A stretch of 64,000 bases of DNA from Liolophura sinensis (taxonomy: Eukaryota; Mollusca; Polyplacophora; Chitonida; Chitonidae): NCBI RefSeq assembly GCF_032854445.1, contig NW_027018070.1:31485-95484 (forward strand), given 5' to 3'. A model generated the notes under the pieces. The model did not search any database, had not been told where the DNA came from, and worked only from the letters and a program-made list of their open reading frames with translations. Made by a program: the position numbers and the translations under genes. Positions 35,265-49,519 of this stretch are shown one piece after another (position 1 is the first letter of the stretch; the number at the start of each line of letters is the position of its first letter).

Positions 35265-37320
35265 CAAATCTTTGGGCCAAGCCCATTTAACTCACCCAGC
35301 AATTGCCTTACTTCTAAGTGCAAGACAATCTCAATGTCTTTATCTACGTGTAGAAAAACCAGACCATTTGTACGTGAAAACCAGAAGGTACTTGATACAG
35401 TCTGCTGTAAAAAGTACAACTGAACACTGACCCACTTCAGCAAGGTGCCAAAAGATTCGGAATTGAGCCAGGCATCGGCAGCTGTTGAAAAATTGCAAAT
35501 TTCCCTGGTTTCCATGGAGTAAGAGCCGTTGCTATGCACGTGATTATGACATAAATGATCATTCAATTGTCGCTACAGCCAAAAGTATTGGTCGGAGAGC
35601 AACGCGGATTGCACCATTCGATTTCTCGTCACAAAATACGTCGGATTAGGCTCTTATTAGTAGCACTGGAACACTTTTTCCACTTTTGCATTTTAGCCTG
35701 GTCTTTTTGTTAATTGAAATCGGCTACACTGTACTCTGTACAATCGCGACTGGTCATTACTATATTCAACTTTTGACTATAAGTTATGTGCCCTTCGGTA
35801 GCCCAGAAGACGTCAAATCTTTGGGCCAAGCCCATTTAACTCACCCAGCAATTGCCTTACTTCTAAGTGCAAGACAATCTCAATGTCTTTATCTACGTGT
35901 AGAAAAACCACACCATTTGTACGTGAAAACCAGAAGGTACTTGATACAGTCTGCTGTAAAAAGTACAACTGAACACTGACCCACTTCAGTAAGGTGCCAA
36001 AAGATGCGGAATTGAGCCAGGCATCGGCAGCTGTTGAAAAATTGCAAATATCCCTGGTTTCCATGGAGTAAGAGCCGTTGCTATGCACGTGATTATGACA
36101 TAAATGATCATTCAATTGTCACTACAGCCAAAAGTATTGGTCGGAGAGCAACGCGGTTTGCACCATTCGATTTCTCGTCACAAAATACGTCGGATTAGGC
36201 TCTTACTAGTAGCACTGGAACAGTTTTTCCACTTTTGCATTTTTGCCTGGTCTTTTTGTTAATTGAAATCGGCTACACTGTACTCTGTACAATCGCGACT
36301 GGTCATTACTATATTCAACTTTTGACTATAAGTTATGTGCCCTTCGGTAGCCCAGAAGACGTCAAATCTTTGGGCCAAGCCCATTTAACTCACCCAGCAA
36401 TTGCCTTACTTCTAAGTGCAAGACAATCTCAATGTCTTTATCTACGTGTAGAAAAACCACACCATTTGTACGTGAAAACCAGAAGGTACTTGATACAGTC
36501 TGCTGTAAAAAGTACAACTGAACACTGACCCACTTCAGTAAGGTGCCAAAAGATGCGGAATTGAGCCAGGCATCGGCAGCTGTTGAAAAATTGCAAATTT
36601 CCCTGGTTTCCATGGAGTAAGAGCTGTTGCTATGCACGTGATTATGACATAAATGATCATTCAATTGTCGCTACAGCCAAAAGTATTGGTCGGAGAGCAA
36701 CGCGGATTGCACCATTCGATTTCTCGTCACAAAATACGTCGGATTAGGCTCTTACTAGTAGCACTGGAACAGTTTTTCCACTTTTGCATTTTTGCCTGGT
36801 CTTTTTGTTAATTGAAATCGGCTACACTGTACTCTGTACAATCGCGACTGGTCATTACTATATTCAACTTTTGACTATAAGTTATGTGCCCTTCGGTAGC
36901 CCAGAAGACGTCAAATCTTTGGGCCAAGCCCATTTAACTCACCCAGCAATTGCCTTACTTCTAAGTGCAAGACAATCTCAATGTCTTTATCTACGTGTAG
37001 AAAAACCACACCATTTGTACGTGAAAACCACAAGGTACTTGATACAGTCTGCTGTAAAAAGTACAACTGAACACTGACCCACTTCAGTAAGGTGCCAAAA
37101 GATGCGGAATTGAGCCAGGCATCGGCAGCTGTTGAAAAATTGCAAATTTCCCTGGTTTCCATGGAGTAAGAGCCGTTGCTACGCACGTGATTATGACATA
37201 AATGATCATTCAATTGTCACTACAGCCAAAAGTATTGGTCGGAGAGCAACGCGGTTTGCACCATTCGATTTCTCGTCACAAAATACGTCGGATTAGCCTC
37301 TTACCAGCAGCACTGGAACA
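35265..37320 (+). repeat. Run of near-uniform monomers
   Basis: Nearly four successive monomers are almost identical to each other at a lag of one monomer: ggccaagccc, agtgcaagacaatctc and, mostly, gtgaaaaccagaagg. This is monomeric homogenisation in contrast to the HOR structure on the left. Only scattered single differences occur, for example gagctgttg near 36,624. Confidence 0.8.
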
Positions 37321-38700
37321 GTTTTTTCCACTTTTGCATTTTTGCCTGGTCTTTTTGTTAATTGAAATCGGCTACACTGTACTCTGTACAATCGCGACTG
37401 GTCATTACTATATTCAACTTTTGACTATAAGTTATGTGCCCTTCGGTAGCCCAGAGGACCTGAAATCTTTGGCCTAAGCCCATTTAACTCACCCAGCAAT
37501 TGTCTTACTTCTAAGTCCAAGACAATTTCAATGTCTTTATCTACGTGTAGACAAACCACACCATTTGTACGTGAAAAACACAAGGTACTTGATACAGTCT
37601 GCTGTAAAAAGTACAACTGAACACTAACCCACTTCAGTAAGGTGCCAAAAGATGCGTAATTGAGCCAGGCATCGGCAGCTGTTGAAAAATTGCAAATATC
37701 CCTGGTTTCCATGGAGTAAGAGCCGTTGCTACGCACGTGATTATGACATAAATGATCATTCAATTGTCGCTACAGCCAAAAGTATTGGTCGGAGAGCAAC
37801 GCGGATTGCACCATTCGATTTCTCGTCACAAAATACGTCGGATTAGGCTCTTACTAGTAGCACTGGAACACTTTTTCCACTTTTGCATTTTTGCCTGGTC
37901 TTTTTGTTAATTGAAATCGGCTACACTGTACTCTGTACAATCGCGACTGGTCATTACTATATTCAACTTTTGACTATAAGTTATGTGCCCTTCGGTAGCC
38001 CAGAAGAAGTCAAATCTTTGGGCCAAGCCCATTCAACTCACCCAGCAATTGTTCTTACTTCTAAGTCCAAGACAATTTCAATGTCTTTATCTACGTGTAG
38101 ACAAACCACACCATTTGTACGTGAAAAACACAAGGTACTTGATACAGTCTGCTGTAAAAAGTACAACTAAACACTGACCCACTTCAGTAAGGTGCCAAAA
38201 GATGCGAATTGAGCCAGGCATTCGGCAGCTGTTGAAAAATTGCAAATTTCCCTGGTTTCCATGGAGTAAGAGCCGTTGCTATGCACGTGATTATGACATA
38301 AATGATCATTCAATTGTCGCTACAGCCAAAAGTATTGGTCGGAGAGCAACGCGGATTGCACCATTCGATTTCTCGTCACAAAATACGTCGGATTAGGCTC
38401 TTACTAGTAGCACTGGAACAGTTTTTTCCACTTTTGCATTTTTGCCTGGTCTTTTTGTTAATTGAAATCGGCTACACTGTACTCTGTACAATCGCGACTG
38501 GTCATTACTATATTCAACTTTTGACTATAAGTTATGTGCCCTTCGGTAGCCCAGAAGACCTGAAATCTTTGGGCCAAGCCCATTTAACTCACCCAGCAAT
38601 TGCCTTACGTCTAAGTGCATGACAATCTCAATGTCTTTATCTACGTGTAGAAAAACCACACATTTGTACGTGAAAACCACAAGGTACTTGATACAGTCTG
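37320..38700 (+). repeat. Indel-rich patch
   Basis: Local irregularities are concentrated here: extra T near 37,326 and 38,426, agaagaagtc near 38,003, attgttcttac near 38,049, gatgcgaatt near 38,203, ggcattcggc near 38,219 and cacacatttg near 38,658. The neighbouring run at 35.3-37.2 kb has almost none. Confidence 0.75.
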
Positions 38701-39040
38701 CTGTAAAAAGTACAACTGAACACTGACCCACTTCAGTAAGGTGCCAAAAGATGCGGAATTGAGCCAGGCATCGGCAGCTGTTGAAAAATTGCAAATTTCC
38801 CTGGTTTCCATGGAGTAAGAGCCGTTGCTGGGCACGTGATTATGACATAAATGATCATTCAATTGTCACTACAGCCAAAAGTATTGGTCGGAGAGCAACG
38901 CGGTTTGCACCATTCGATTTCTCGTCACAAAATACGTCGGATTAGCCTCTTACCAGCAGCACTGGAACAGTTTTTCCACTTTTGCATTTTTGCCTGGTCT
39001 TTTTGTTAATTGAAATCGGCTACACTGTACTCTGTACAAT

Positions 39041-39060
39041 CGCGACTGGTCGCGACTGGT
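39041..39060 (+). repeat. 10-bp tandem microduplication
   Basis: The decamer cgcgactggt is present twice in direct succession at 39,041-39,050 and 39,051-39,060. Every other monomer I inspected has one copy before cattacta. The flanking sequence is otherwise ordinary, so this is a single private slippage duplication. Confidence 0.93.
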
Positions 39061-39849
39061 CATTACTATATTCAACTTTTGACTATAAGTTATGTGCCCT
39101 TCGGTAGCCCAGAAGACCTGAAATCTTTGGGCTAAGCCCATTTAACTCACCCAGCAATTGTCTTACTTCTAAGTGCAAGACAATCTCAATGTCTTTATCT
39201 ACGTGTAGAAAAACCACACCATTTGTACGTGAAAAACACAAGGTACTTGATACAGTCTGCTGTAAAAAGTACAACTGAACACTAACCCACTTCAGTAAGG
39301 TGCCAAAAGATGCGGAATTGAGCCAGGCATCGGCAGCTGTTGAAAAATTGCAAATTTCCCTGGTTTCCATGGAGTAAGAGCCGTTGCTACGCACGTGACT
39401 ATGACATAAATGATCATTCAATTGTCGCTATAGCCAAAAGTATTGGTCGGAGAGCAACGCGGATTGCACCATTCGATTTGTCGTCACAAAATACGTCGGA
39501 TTAGGCTCTTACTAGTAGCACTGGAACAGTTTTTCCACTTTTGCATTTTTGCCTGGTCTTTTTGTTAATTGAAATCGGCTACACTGTACTCTGTACAATC
39601 GCGACTGGTCATTACTATATTCAACTTTTGACTATAAGTTATGTGCCCTTCGGTAGCCCAGAAGACGTCAAATCTTTGGGCCAAGCCCATTTAACTCACC
39701 CAGCAATTGCCTTACTTCTAAGTGCAAGACAATCTCAATGTCTTTATCTACGTGTAGAAAAACCACACCATTTGTACGTGAAAACCAGAAGGTACTTGAT
39801 ACAGTCTGCTGTAAAAAGTACAACTGAACACTGACCCACTTCAGTAAGG

Positions 39850-42800
39850 TGCCAAAAGATGCGGAATTGAGCCAGGCAATCGGAAGCTGTTGAAAAATTG
39901 CAAATTTCCCTGGTTTCCATGGAGTAAGAGCCGTTGCTGGGCACGTGATTATGACATAAATGATAATTCAATGTCACTACAGCCAAAAGTATTGGTCGGA
40001 GAGCAACGCGGTTTGCACCATTCGATTGTCGTCACAAAATACGTCGGATTAGCCTCTCACCAGCAGCACTGGAACAGTTTTTCCACTTTTGCATTTTTGC
40101 CTGGTCTTTTTGTTAATTGAAACCGGCTTACACTGCACTCTGTACAATCGCGACTGGTCATTACTATATTCAACTTTTGACTATAAGTTATGTTGCCCTT
40201 CGGTAGCCCAGAAGACCTTAAATCTTTGGGCTAAGCCCATTTAACTCACCCAGCAATTGTCTTACTTCTAAGTCCAAGGACAATTTCAATGTCTTTATCT
40301 ACGTGTAGACAAACCACACAATTTGTACGTGAAAAACACAAGGTACTTGATACAGTCTGCTGTAAAAAGTACACTGAACACTAACCCACTTCAGTAAGGT
40401 GCCAAAAGATGCGGAATTGAGCCAGGCATCGGCAGCTGTTGAAAAATTGCAAATTTCCCTGGTTTCCATGAGTAAGAGCCGATGCTACGCACGTGATTAT
40501 GACATAAATGATCATTCAATTGTCACTACAGCCAAAAGTATTGGTCGGAGAGCAACGCGGATTGCACCATTCGATTTCTCGTCACAAATACGTCGGATTA
40601 GCCTCTACTAGCAGCACTGGAACAGTTTTTCCACTTTTGCATTTTTGCCAGGTCTTTTTGTTAATTGAAATCGGCTACACTGTACTCTGTACAATCCGCG
40701 ACTGGTCATTACTATATTCAACTTTTGACTATAAGTTATGTGCCCTTCGGTAGCCCAGAAGACGTCAAATCTTTGGGCCAAGCCCATTTAACTCACCCAG
40801 CAATTGCCTTACTTCTAAGTGCCAAGACAATCTCAATTGTCTTTATCTACGTGTAGAAAAACCACACCATTTGTACGTGAAAACCAGAAGGTACTTGATA
40901 CAGTCTGCTGTAAAAAGTACAACTGAACACTGACCCACTTCAGTAAGGTGCCAAAAGATGCGGAATTGAGCCAGGCATCGGCAGCTGTTGAAAAATTGCA
41001 AATTTCCCTGGTTTCCATGGAGTAAGAGCCGTTTGCTATGCACGTGATAATGACATAAATGATCATTCAATTGTCGCTACAGCCAAAAGTATTGGTCGGA
41101 GAGCAACGCGGTTTGCACCATTCGATTTCTCGTCACAAATACGTCAGATTAGCCTCTTACCAGCAGCACTGGAACAGTTTTTCCACTTTTGCCATTTTGC
41201 TGGTCTTTTTGTAATTGAAACCGGCTACACTGCACTCTGTACAATCGCGACTGGTCATTACTATATTCAACTTTTGATTATAAGTTATGTGCCCTTCGGT
41301 AGCCCAGAAGACGTCAAATCTTTGGGCCAAGCCCATTTAACTCACCCAGCAATTGCCTTACTTCTAAGTGCAAGACAATCTCAATGTCTTTATCTACGTG
41401 TAGAAAAACAGACAATTTGTACGTGAAAAAACACAAGGTACTTGATACAGTCCTGCTGTAAGAAGTACAACTGAACACTGACCCACTTCAGTAAGGTGGC
41501 AAAAGATGCGGAATTGAGCCAGGCATCGGCAGCTGTTGAAAAATTGCAAATTTCCCTGGTTTCCATGGAGTAAGAGCCGTTGCTGGGCACGTGATCATGA
41601 CATAAATGATCATTCAATTGTCGCTACAGCCTAAAGTATTGGTCGGAGAGCAACGCGGATTGCACCATTCGATTTCTCGTCACAAAATACGTCGGATTAG
41701 TCTCTTACTAGTAGCACTGGAACAGTTTTTCCACTTTTGCATTTTTGCCTGGTCTTTTTTGTTAATTGAAATCGGCTACACTGTACTCTGTACAATCGCG
41801 ACTGGTCATTACTATATTCAACTTTTGACTATAAGTTATGTGCCCTTCGGTAGCCAGAAGACCTGAATCTTTGGGCTAAGCCCATTTAACTCACCCAGCA
41901 ATTGCCTTACTTCTAAGTGCAAGACAATCTCAATGTCTTTATCTGCGTTTAGAAAAACCACACCATTTGTACGTGAAAAACACAAGGTACTTGATACAGT
42001 CTGCTGTAAAAAGTACAACTGACCACAGACCCACATGAATAAGGTGCCAAAAGATGCGGAATTAAGCCAGGCATCGGCAGCTGTTGAAAAATTGCAAATA
42101 TCCCTGGTTTTCCATGGAGTAAGAGCCGTTGCTACGCACGTGATTATGACATAAATGATCATTCAATTGTCGCTACAGCCAAACGTATTGGTCGGAGAGC
42201 AACGCGGATTGCACCATTCGATTTCTCGTCACAAAATACGTCGGATTAGTCTCTTATTAGTAGCACTGGAACAGTTTTCCACTTTTGCATTTTTGCCTGG
42301 TCTTTTTGTTATTGAAATCGGCTACACTGTACTCTGTACAATCGCGACTGGTCATTACTATATTCAACTTTTGACTATAAGTTATGTGCCCTTCGGTAGC
42401 CCAGAAGACCTGAAAACTTTGGGCCAAGCCCATTTAATTTACCCAGCAATTGTCTTACTTCTAAGTCCAAGACAATCTCAATGTCTTTATCTACGTGTAG
42501 AAAAACCACACCATTGTACATAAAAAACAGAAGGTACTTGATACAGTCTGCTGTAAAAAAGTACAACTAAACACTGACCCACATTTTTAAGGTGCCAAAA
42601 GATGGCAGAATTGGGCCAGGCATCGGCAGCTGTTAAAAAATTGCAATTTCCCTGGTTTCCATGGAGTAAGAGCCGTTGCTGGGCACGTGATTATGACATC
42701 AATGATCAATCAATTGTCGCTACAGCCAAAAGTATTGGTCGGAGAGCAACACGGTTTGCACCATTCGATTTCTCGTCACAAAATACGTCGGATTAGCCTC

Positions 42801-43110
42801 TTACCAGCAGCACTGGAACAGTTTTTCCACTTTTGAATTTTTTACCTGGTTTTTTTTTGTTTTTGTTAATTGAAATCGGCTACACTTGTACTCTGTACAA
42901 TCGCGACTGGTCATTACTATATTCAACTTTTGATTATAAGTTATGTGCCCTTCGGTAGCCCAGAAGACGTCAATCTTTCGGCTAAGCCCATTTAACTCAC
43001 CCAGCAATTGTCTTACTTCTAAGTGCAAGACAATCTCAATGTCTTTATCTACGTGTAGAAAAACCACACCATTTGTACATAAAAAACACAAGGTACTTGA
43101 TACAGTCTGC
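39850..43110 (+). repeat. Indel-rich patch
   Basis: Many one-base indels lie in this 3.3 kb: aggcaatcgg near 39,876, ttcaatgtcac near 39,967, ccggcttacac near 40,124, gttgccctt near 40,192, ccaaggac near 40,275, gtacactg near 40,370, ccatgagtaag near 40,467, acaatccgcg near 40,693, tgccaagac near 40,820, ctcaattgtc near 40,832, gccgtttgc near 41,028, gccattttgc near 41,189, gtcctgctg near 41,451 and cctgtaaaaag near 43,110. Much of it overlaps a segment with a cleaner relative 5.5 kb downstream, which allows direct comparison. Confidence 0.8.
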
Positions 43111-43700
43111 CTGTAAAAAGTACAACTAAACACTAACCCACATTTATAAGGTGCCAAAAGATGTGGAATTGGGCCAGGCATCGGCAGCTGTTAAAAAATT
43201 GCAAATATCCCTGGTTTCCATGGAGTAAGAGCCGTTGCTGGGCACGTGATTATGACATCAATGATCATTGATCTGTCGCTACAGCCAAAAGTAATGGTCG
43301 GAGAGCAACGCGGTTTGCACCATTCGATTTGTCGTCACAAAATACGTCGGATTAGCCTCTTACTAGTAGCACTGGAACAGTTTTTCCACTTTTGCATTTT
43401 TGCTTCGTCTTTTTGTTAATTGAAATCGGCTAAACTGTACTCTGTACAATCGCGACTGGTCATTACTATATTCAACTTTTGACTATAAGTTATGTGCCCT
43501 TTGGTAGCCCAGAAGACGTCAAATCTTTGGGCTAAGCCCATTTAACTCACCCAGCAATTGCCTTACTTCTAAGTGCAAGACAATCTTAATGTCTTTATCT
43601 ACGTGTAGAAAAACCACACCATTTGTACGTGAAAAACACAAGGTACTTGATACAGTCTGCTGTAAAAAGTACAACTGAACACTGACCCACTTCAGTAAGG
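40250..43700 (+). repeat. Long segmental duplication inside the array, left copy
   Basis: The order of rare variants matches 45,750-49,200 at an offset of about 5,500 bp, close to ten monomers. Shared markers are gccgatgctacgc (40,478 and 45,978), gaaaccggctacactgcac (41,217 and 46,718), gaccacagacc with catgaataagg (42,020 and 47,519), and an expanded T tract followed by GTTTTTG (42,850 and 48,348). The left copy has many extra single-base indels. Boundaries are approximate, and the monomer just left of it has a mosaic origin. Confidence 0.75.
42848..42867 (+). repeat. Expanded T-rich tract (also at about 48,348)
   Basis: Where other monomers read ggtctttttgttaa, this one has lost the C and gained T's: nine T's, a G, then five T's before gttaa. 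The related monomer at 48,348-48,365 has eight T's, G and five T's. Both also share cacttttgaattt just upstream. It looks like a C to T change followed by slippage duplication of a TTTTTG unit, then spread by the 5.5-kb duplication. Confidence 0.85.
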
Positions 43701-45749
43701 TGCCAAAAGATGCGGAATTGAGCCAGGCATCGGAAGCTGTTGAAAAATTGCAAATTTCCCTGGTTTCCATGGAGTAAGAGCCGTTGCTGGGCACGTGATT
43801 ATGACATAAATGATAATTCAATTGTCACTACAGCCAAAAGTATTGGTCGGAGAGCAACGCGGTTTGCACCATTCGATTTCTCGTCACAAAATACGTCGGA
43901 TTAGCCTCTTACCAGCAGCACTGGAACAGTTTTTCCACTTTTGCATTTTTGCCTGGTCTTTTTGTTAATTGAAATCGGCTACACTGTACTCTGTACAATC
44001 GCGACTGGTCATTACTATATTCAACTTTTGACTATAAGTTATGTGCCCTTCGGTAGCCCAGAAGACCTGAAATCTTTGGGCTAAGCCCATTTAACTCAAC
44101 CAGCAATTGTCTTACTTCTAAGTGCAAGACAATTTCAATGTCTTTATCTACGTGTAGACAAACCACACCATTTGTACGTGAAAAACACAAGGTACTTGAT
44201 ACAGTCTGCTGTAAAAAGTACAACTGAACACTAACCCACTTCAGTAAGGTGCCAAAAGATGCGGAATTGAGCCAGGCATCGGCAGCTGTTGAAAAATTGC
44301 AAATTTCCCTGGTTTCCATGGAGTAAGAGGCGTTGCTGGGCACGTGATTATGACATAAATGATCATTCAATTGTCACTACAGGCAAAAGTATTGGTCGGA
44401 GAGCAACGCGGTTTGCACCATTCGATTTGGTCGTCACAAAATACGTCGGATTAGCCTCTCACCAGCAGCACTGGAACAGTTTTTCCACTTTTGCATTTTT
44501 GCCTGGTCTTTTTGTTAATTGAAACCGGCTACACTGCACTCTGTACAATCGCGACTGGTCATTACTATATTCAACTTTTGACTATAAGTTATGTGCCCCT
44601 TCGGTAGCCCAGAAGACCTGAAATCTTTGGGCTAAGCCCATTTAACTCACCCAGCAATTGCCTTACTTCTAAGTGCAAGACAATCTCAATGTCTTTATCT
44701 ACGTGTAGAAAAACCACACCATTTGTACGTGAAAAACACAAGGTACTTGATACAGTCTGCTGTAAAAAGTACAACTGAACACTAACCCACTTCAGTAAGG
44801 TGCCAAAAGATGCGGAATTGAGCCAGGCATCGGCAGCTGTTGAAAAATTGCAAATTTCCCTGGTTTCCATGGAGTAAGAGCCGTTGCTACGCACGTGATT
44901 ATGACATAAATGATCATTCAATTGTTGCTATAGCCAAAAGTATTGGTCGGAGAGCAACGCGGATTGCACCATTCGATTTCTCGTCACAAAATACGTCGGA
45001 TTAGGCTCTTACTAGTAGCACTGGAACATTTTTTTCCACTTTTGCATTTTTGCCTGGTCTTTTTGTTAATTGAAATCGGCTACACTGTACTCTGTACAAT
45101 CGCGACTGGTCATTACTATATTCAACTTTTGACTATAAGTTATGTGCCCTTCGGTAGCCCAGAAGACGTCAAATCTTTGGGCCATGCCCATTTAACTCAC
45201 CCAGCAATTGCCTTACTTCTAAGTGCAAGACAATCTCAATGTCTTTATCTACGTGTAGAAAAACCACACCATTTGTACGTGAAAACCAGAAGGTACTTGA
45301 TACAGTCTGCTGTAAAAAGTACAACTGAACACTGACCCACTTCAGTAAGGTGACAAAAGATGCGGAATTGAGCCAGGCATCGGCAGCTGTTGAAAAATTG
45401 CAAATTTCCCTGGTTTCCATGGAGTAAGAGCCGTTGCTGGGCACGTGATTATGACATAAATGATAATTCAATTGTCACTACAGCCAAAAGTATTGGTCGG
45501 AGAGCAACGCGGTTTGCACCATTCGATTTCTCGTCACAAAATACGTCGGATTAGCCTCTTACCAGCAGCACTGGAACAGTTTTTCCACTTTTGCATTTTT
45601 GCCTGGTCTTTTTGTTAATTGAAATCGGCTACACTGTACTCTGTACAATCGCGACTGGTCATTACTATATTCAACTTTTGACTATAAGTTATGTGCCCTT
45701 CGGTAGCCCAGAAGACCTGAAATCTTTGGGCTAAGCCCATTTAACTCAC

Positions 45750-48700
45750 CAGCAATTGTCTTACTTCTAAGTCCAAGACAATTTCAATGTCTTTATCTAC
45801 GTGTAGACAAACCACACCATTTGTACGTGAAAAACACAAGGTACTTGATACAGTCTGCTGTAAAAAGTACAACTGAACACTAACCCACTTCAGTAAGGTG
45901 CCAAAAGATGCGGAATTGAGCCAGGCATCGGCAGCTGTTGAAAAATTGCAAATTTCCCTGGTTTCCATGGAGTAAGAGCCGATGCTACGCACGTGATTAT
46001 GACATAAATGATCATTCAATTGTCACTACAGCCAAAAGTATTGGTCGGAGAGCAACGCGGATTGCACCATTCGATTTCTCGTCACAAAATACGTCGGATT
46101 AGCCTCTTACTAGCAGCACTGGAACAGTTTTTCCACTTTTGCATTTTTGCCTGGTCTTTTTGTTAATTGAAATCGGCTACACTGTACTCTGTACAATCGC
46201 GACTGGTCATTACTATATTCAACTTTTGACTATAAGTTATGTGCCCTTCGGTAGCCCAGAAGACGTCAAATCTTTGGGCCAAGCCCATTTAACTCACCCA
46301 GCAATTGCCTTACTTCTAAGTGCAAGACATCTCAATGTCTTTATCTACGTGTAGAAAAACCACACCATTTGTACGTGAAAACCAGAAGGTACTTGATACA
46401 GTCTGCTGTAAAAAGTACAACTGAACACTGACCCACTTCAGTAAGGTGCCAAAAGATGCGGAATTGAGCCAGGCATCGGCAGCTGTTGAAAAATTGCAAA
46501 TTTCCCTGGTTTCCATGGAGTAAGAGCCGTTGCTATGCACGTGATTATGACATAAATGATCATTCAATTGTCGCTACAGCCAAAAGTATTGGTCGGAGAG
46601 CAACGCGGTTTGCACCATTCGATTTCTCGTCACAAAATACGTCAGATTAGCCTCTTACCAGCAGCACTGGAACAGTTTTTCCACTTTTGCATTTTTGCCT
46701 GGTCTTTTTGTTAATTGAAACCGGCTACACTGCACTCTGTACAATCGCGACTGGTCATTACTATATTCAACTTTTGATTATAAGTTATGTGCCCTTCGGT
46801 AGCCCAGAAGACGTCAAATCTTTGGGCAAAGCCCATTTAACTCACCCAGCAATTGCCTTACTTCTAAGTGCAAGACAATCTCAATGTCTTTATCTACGTG
46901 TAGAAAAACCAGACAATTTGTACGTGAAAAACACAAGGTACTTGATACAGTCTGCTGTAAAAAGTACAACTGAACACTGACCCACTTCAGTAAGGTGCCA
47001 AAAGATGCGGAATTGAGCCAGGCATCGGCAGCTGTTGAAAAATTGCAAATATCCCTGGTTTCCATGGAGTAAGAGCCGTTGCTGGGCACGTGATTATGAC
47101 ATAAATGATCATTCAATTGTCGCTACAGCCTAAAGTATTGGTCGGAGAGCAACGCGGATTGCACCATGATTTCTCGTCACAAAATACGTCGGATTAGTCT
47201 CTTACTAGTAGCACTGGAACAGTTTTTCCACTTTTGCATTTTTGCCTGGTCTTTTTGTTAATTGAAATCGGCTACACTGTACTCTGTACAATCGCGACTG
47301 GTCATTACTATATTCAACTTTTGACTATAAGTTATGTGCCCTTCGGTAGCCCAGAAGACCTGAAATCTTTGGGCTAAGCCCATTTAACTCACCCAGCAAT
47401 TGCCTTACTTCTAAGTGCAAGACAATCTCAATGTCTTTTATCTACGTGTAGAAAAACCACACCATTTGTACTTGAAAAACACAAGGTACTTGATACAGTC
47501 TGCTGTAAAAAGTACAACTGACCACAGACCCACATGAATAAGGTGCCAAAAGATGCGGAATTGAGCCAGGCATCGGCAGCTGTTGAAAAATTGCAAATTT
47601 CCCTGGTTTCCATGGAGTAAGAGCCGTTGCTACGCACGTGATTATGACATAAATGATCATTCAATTGTCGCTACAGCCAAAAGTATTGGTCGGAGAGCAA
47701 CGCGGATTGCACCATTCGATTTCTCGTCACAAAATACGTCGGATTAGTCTCTTACCAGCAGCACTGGAACAGTTTTTACACTTTTGCATTTTTGCCTGGT
47801 CTTTTTGTTAATTGAAATCGGCTACACTGTACTCTGTACAATCGCGACTGGTCATTACTATATTCAACTTTTGACTATAAGTTATGTGCCCTTCGGTAGC
47901 CCAGAAGACCTGAAATCTTTGGGCCAAGCCCATTTAATTCACCCAGCAATTGTCTTACTTCTAAGTCCAAGACAATCTCAATGTCTTTATCTACGTGTAG
48001 AAAAACCACACCATTTGTACATAAAAAACACAAGGTACTTGATACAGTCTGCTGTAAAAAGTACAACTAAACACTGACCCACATTTTTAAGGTGCCAAAA
48101 GATGCAGAATTGGGCCAGGCATCGGCAGCTGTTAAAAAATTGCAAATATCCCTGGTTTCCATGGAGTAAGAGCCGTTGCTGGGCACGTGATTATGACATC
48201 AATGATCAATCAATTGTCGCTACAGCCAAAAGTATTAGTCGGAGAGCAACGCGGTTTGCACCATTCGATTTCTCGTCACAAAATACGTCGGATTAGCCTC
48301 TTACCAGCAGCACTGGAACAGTTTTTCCACTTTTGAATTTTTACCTGGTTTTTTTTGTTTTTGTTAATTGAAATCGGCTACACTGTACTCTGTACAATCG
48401 CGACTGGTCATTACTATATTCAACTTTTGATTATAAGTTATGTGCCCTTCGGTAGCCCAGAAGACGTCAAATCTTTCGGCTAAGCCCATTTAACTCACCC
48501 AGCAATTGTCTTACTTCTAAGTGCAAGACAATCTCAATGTCTTTATCTACGTGTAGAAAAACCACACCATTTGTACATAAAAAAACACAAGGTACTTGAT
48601 ACAGTCTGCTGTAAAAAGTACAACTAAACACTGACCCACATTTATAAGGTGCCAAAAGATGTGGAATTGGGCCAGGGATCGGCAGCTGTTAAAAAATTGC

Positions 48701-49200
48701 AAATATCCCTGGTTTCCATGGAGTAAGAGCCGTTGCTGGGCACGTGATTATGACATCAATGATCATTGATCTGTCGCTACAGCCAAAAGTATTGGTCGGA
48801 GAGCAACGCGGTTTGCACCATTCGATTTGTCGTCACAAAATCCGTCGGATTAGGCTCTTACTAGTAGCACTGGAACAGTTTTTCCACTTTTGCATTTTTG
48901 CTTCGTCTTTTTGTTAATTGAAATCGGCTAAACTGTACTCTGTACAATCGCGACTGGTCATTACTATATTCAACTTTTGACTATAAGTTATGTGCCCTTC
49001 GGTAGCCCAGAAGACGTCAAATCTTTGGGCTAAGCCCATTTAACTCACCCAGCAATTGCCTTACTTCTAAGTGCAAGACAATCTCAATGTCTTTATCTAC
49101 GTGTAGAAAAACCACACCATTTGTACGTGAAAAACACAAGGTACTTGATACAGTCTGCTGTAAAAAGTACAACTGAACACTGACCCACTTCAGTAAGGTG
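45750..49200 (+). repeat. Long segmental duplication inside the array, right copy
   Basis: This is the cleaner copy of the segment at 40,250-43,700. It ends shortly after the first right-hand-domain palindromes (43,257 and 48,755 correspond). A few indels remain here too, for example agacatctc near 46,327 and caccatgat near 47,163. Confidence 0.75.
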
Positions 49201-49519
49201 CCAAAAGATGCAGAATTGAGCCAGGCATCGGCAGCTGTTGAAAAATTGCAAATTTCCCTGGTTTCCATGGAGTAAGAGCCGTTGCTGAGCACGTGATTAT
49301 GACATAAATGATCATTCAATTGTCACTACAGCCAAAAGTATTGGTCGGAGAGCAACGCGGTTTGCACCATTCGATTTCTCGTCACAAAATACGTCGGATT
49401 AGCCTCTTACTAGTAGCACTGGAACAGTTTTTCCACTTTTGCATTTTTGCCTGGTCTTTTTGTTAATTGAAATCGGCTACACTGTACTCTGTACAATCGC
49501 GACTGGTAATTACTATATT

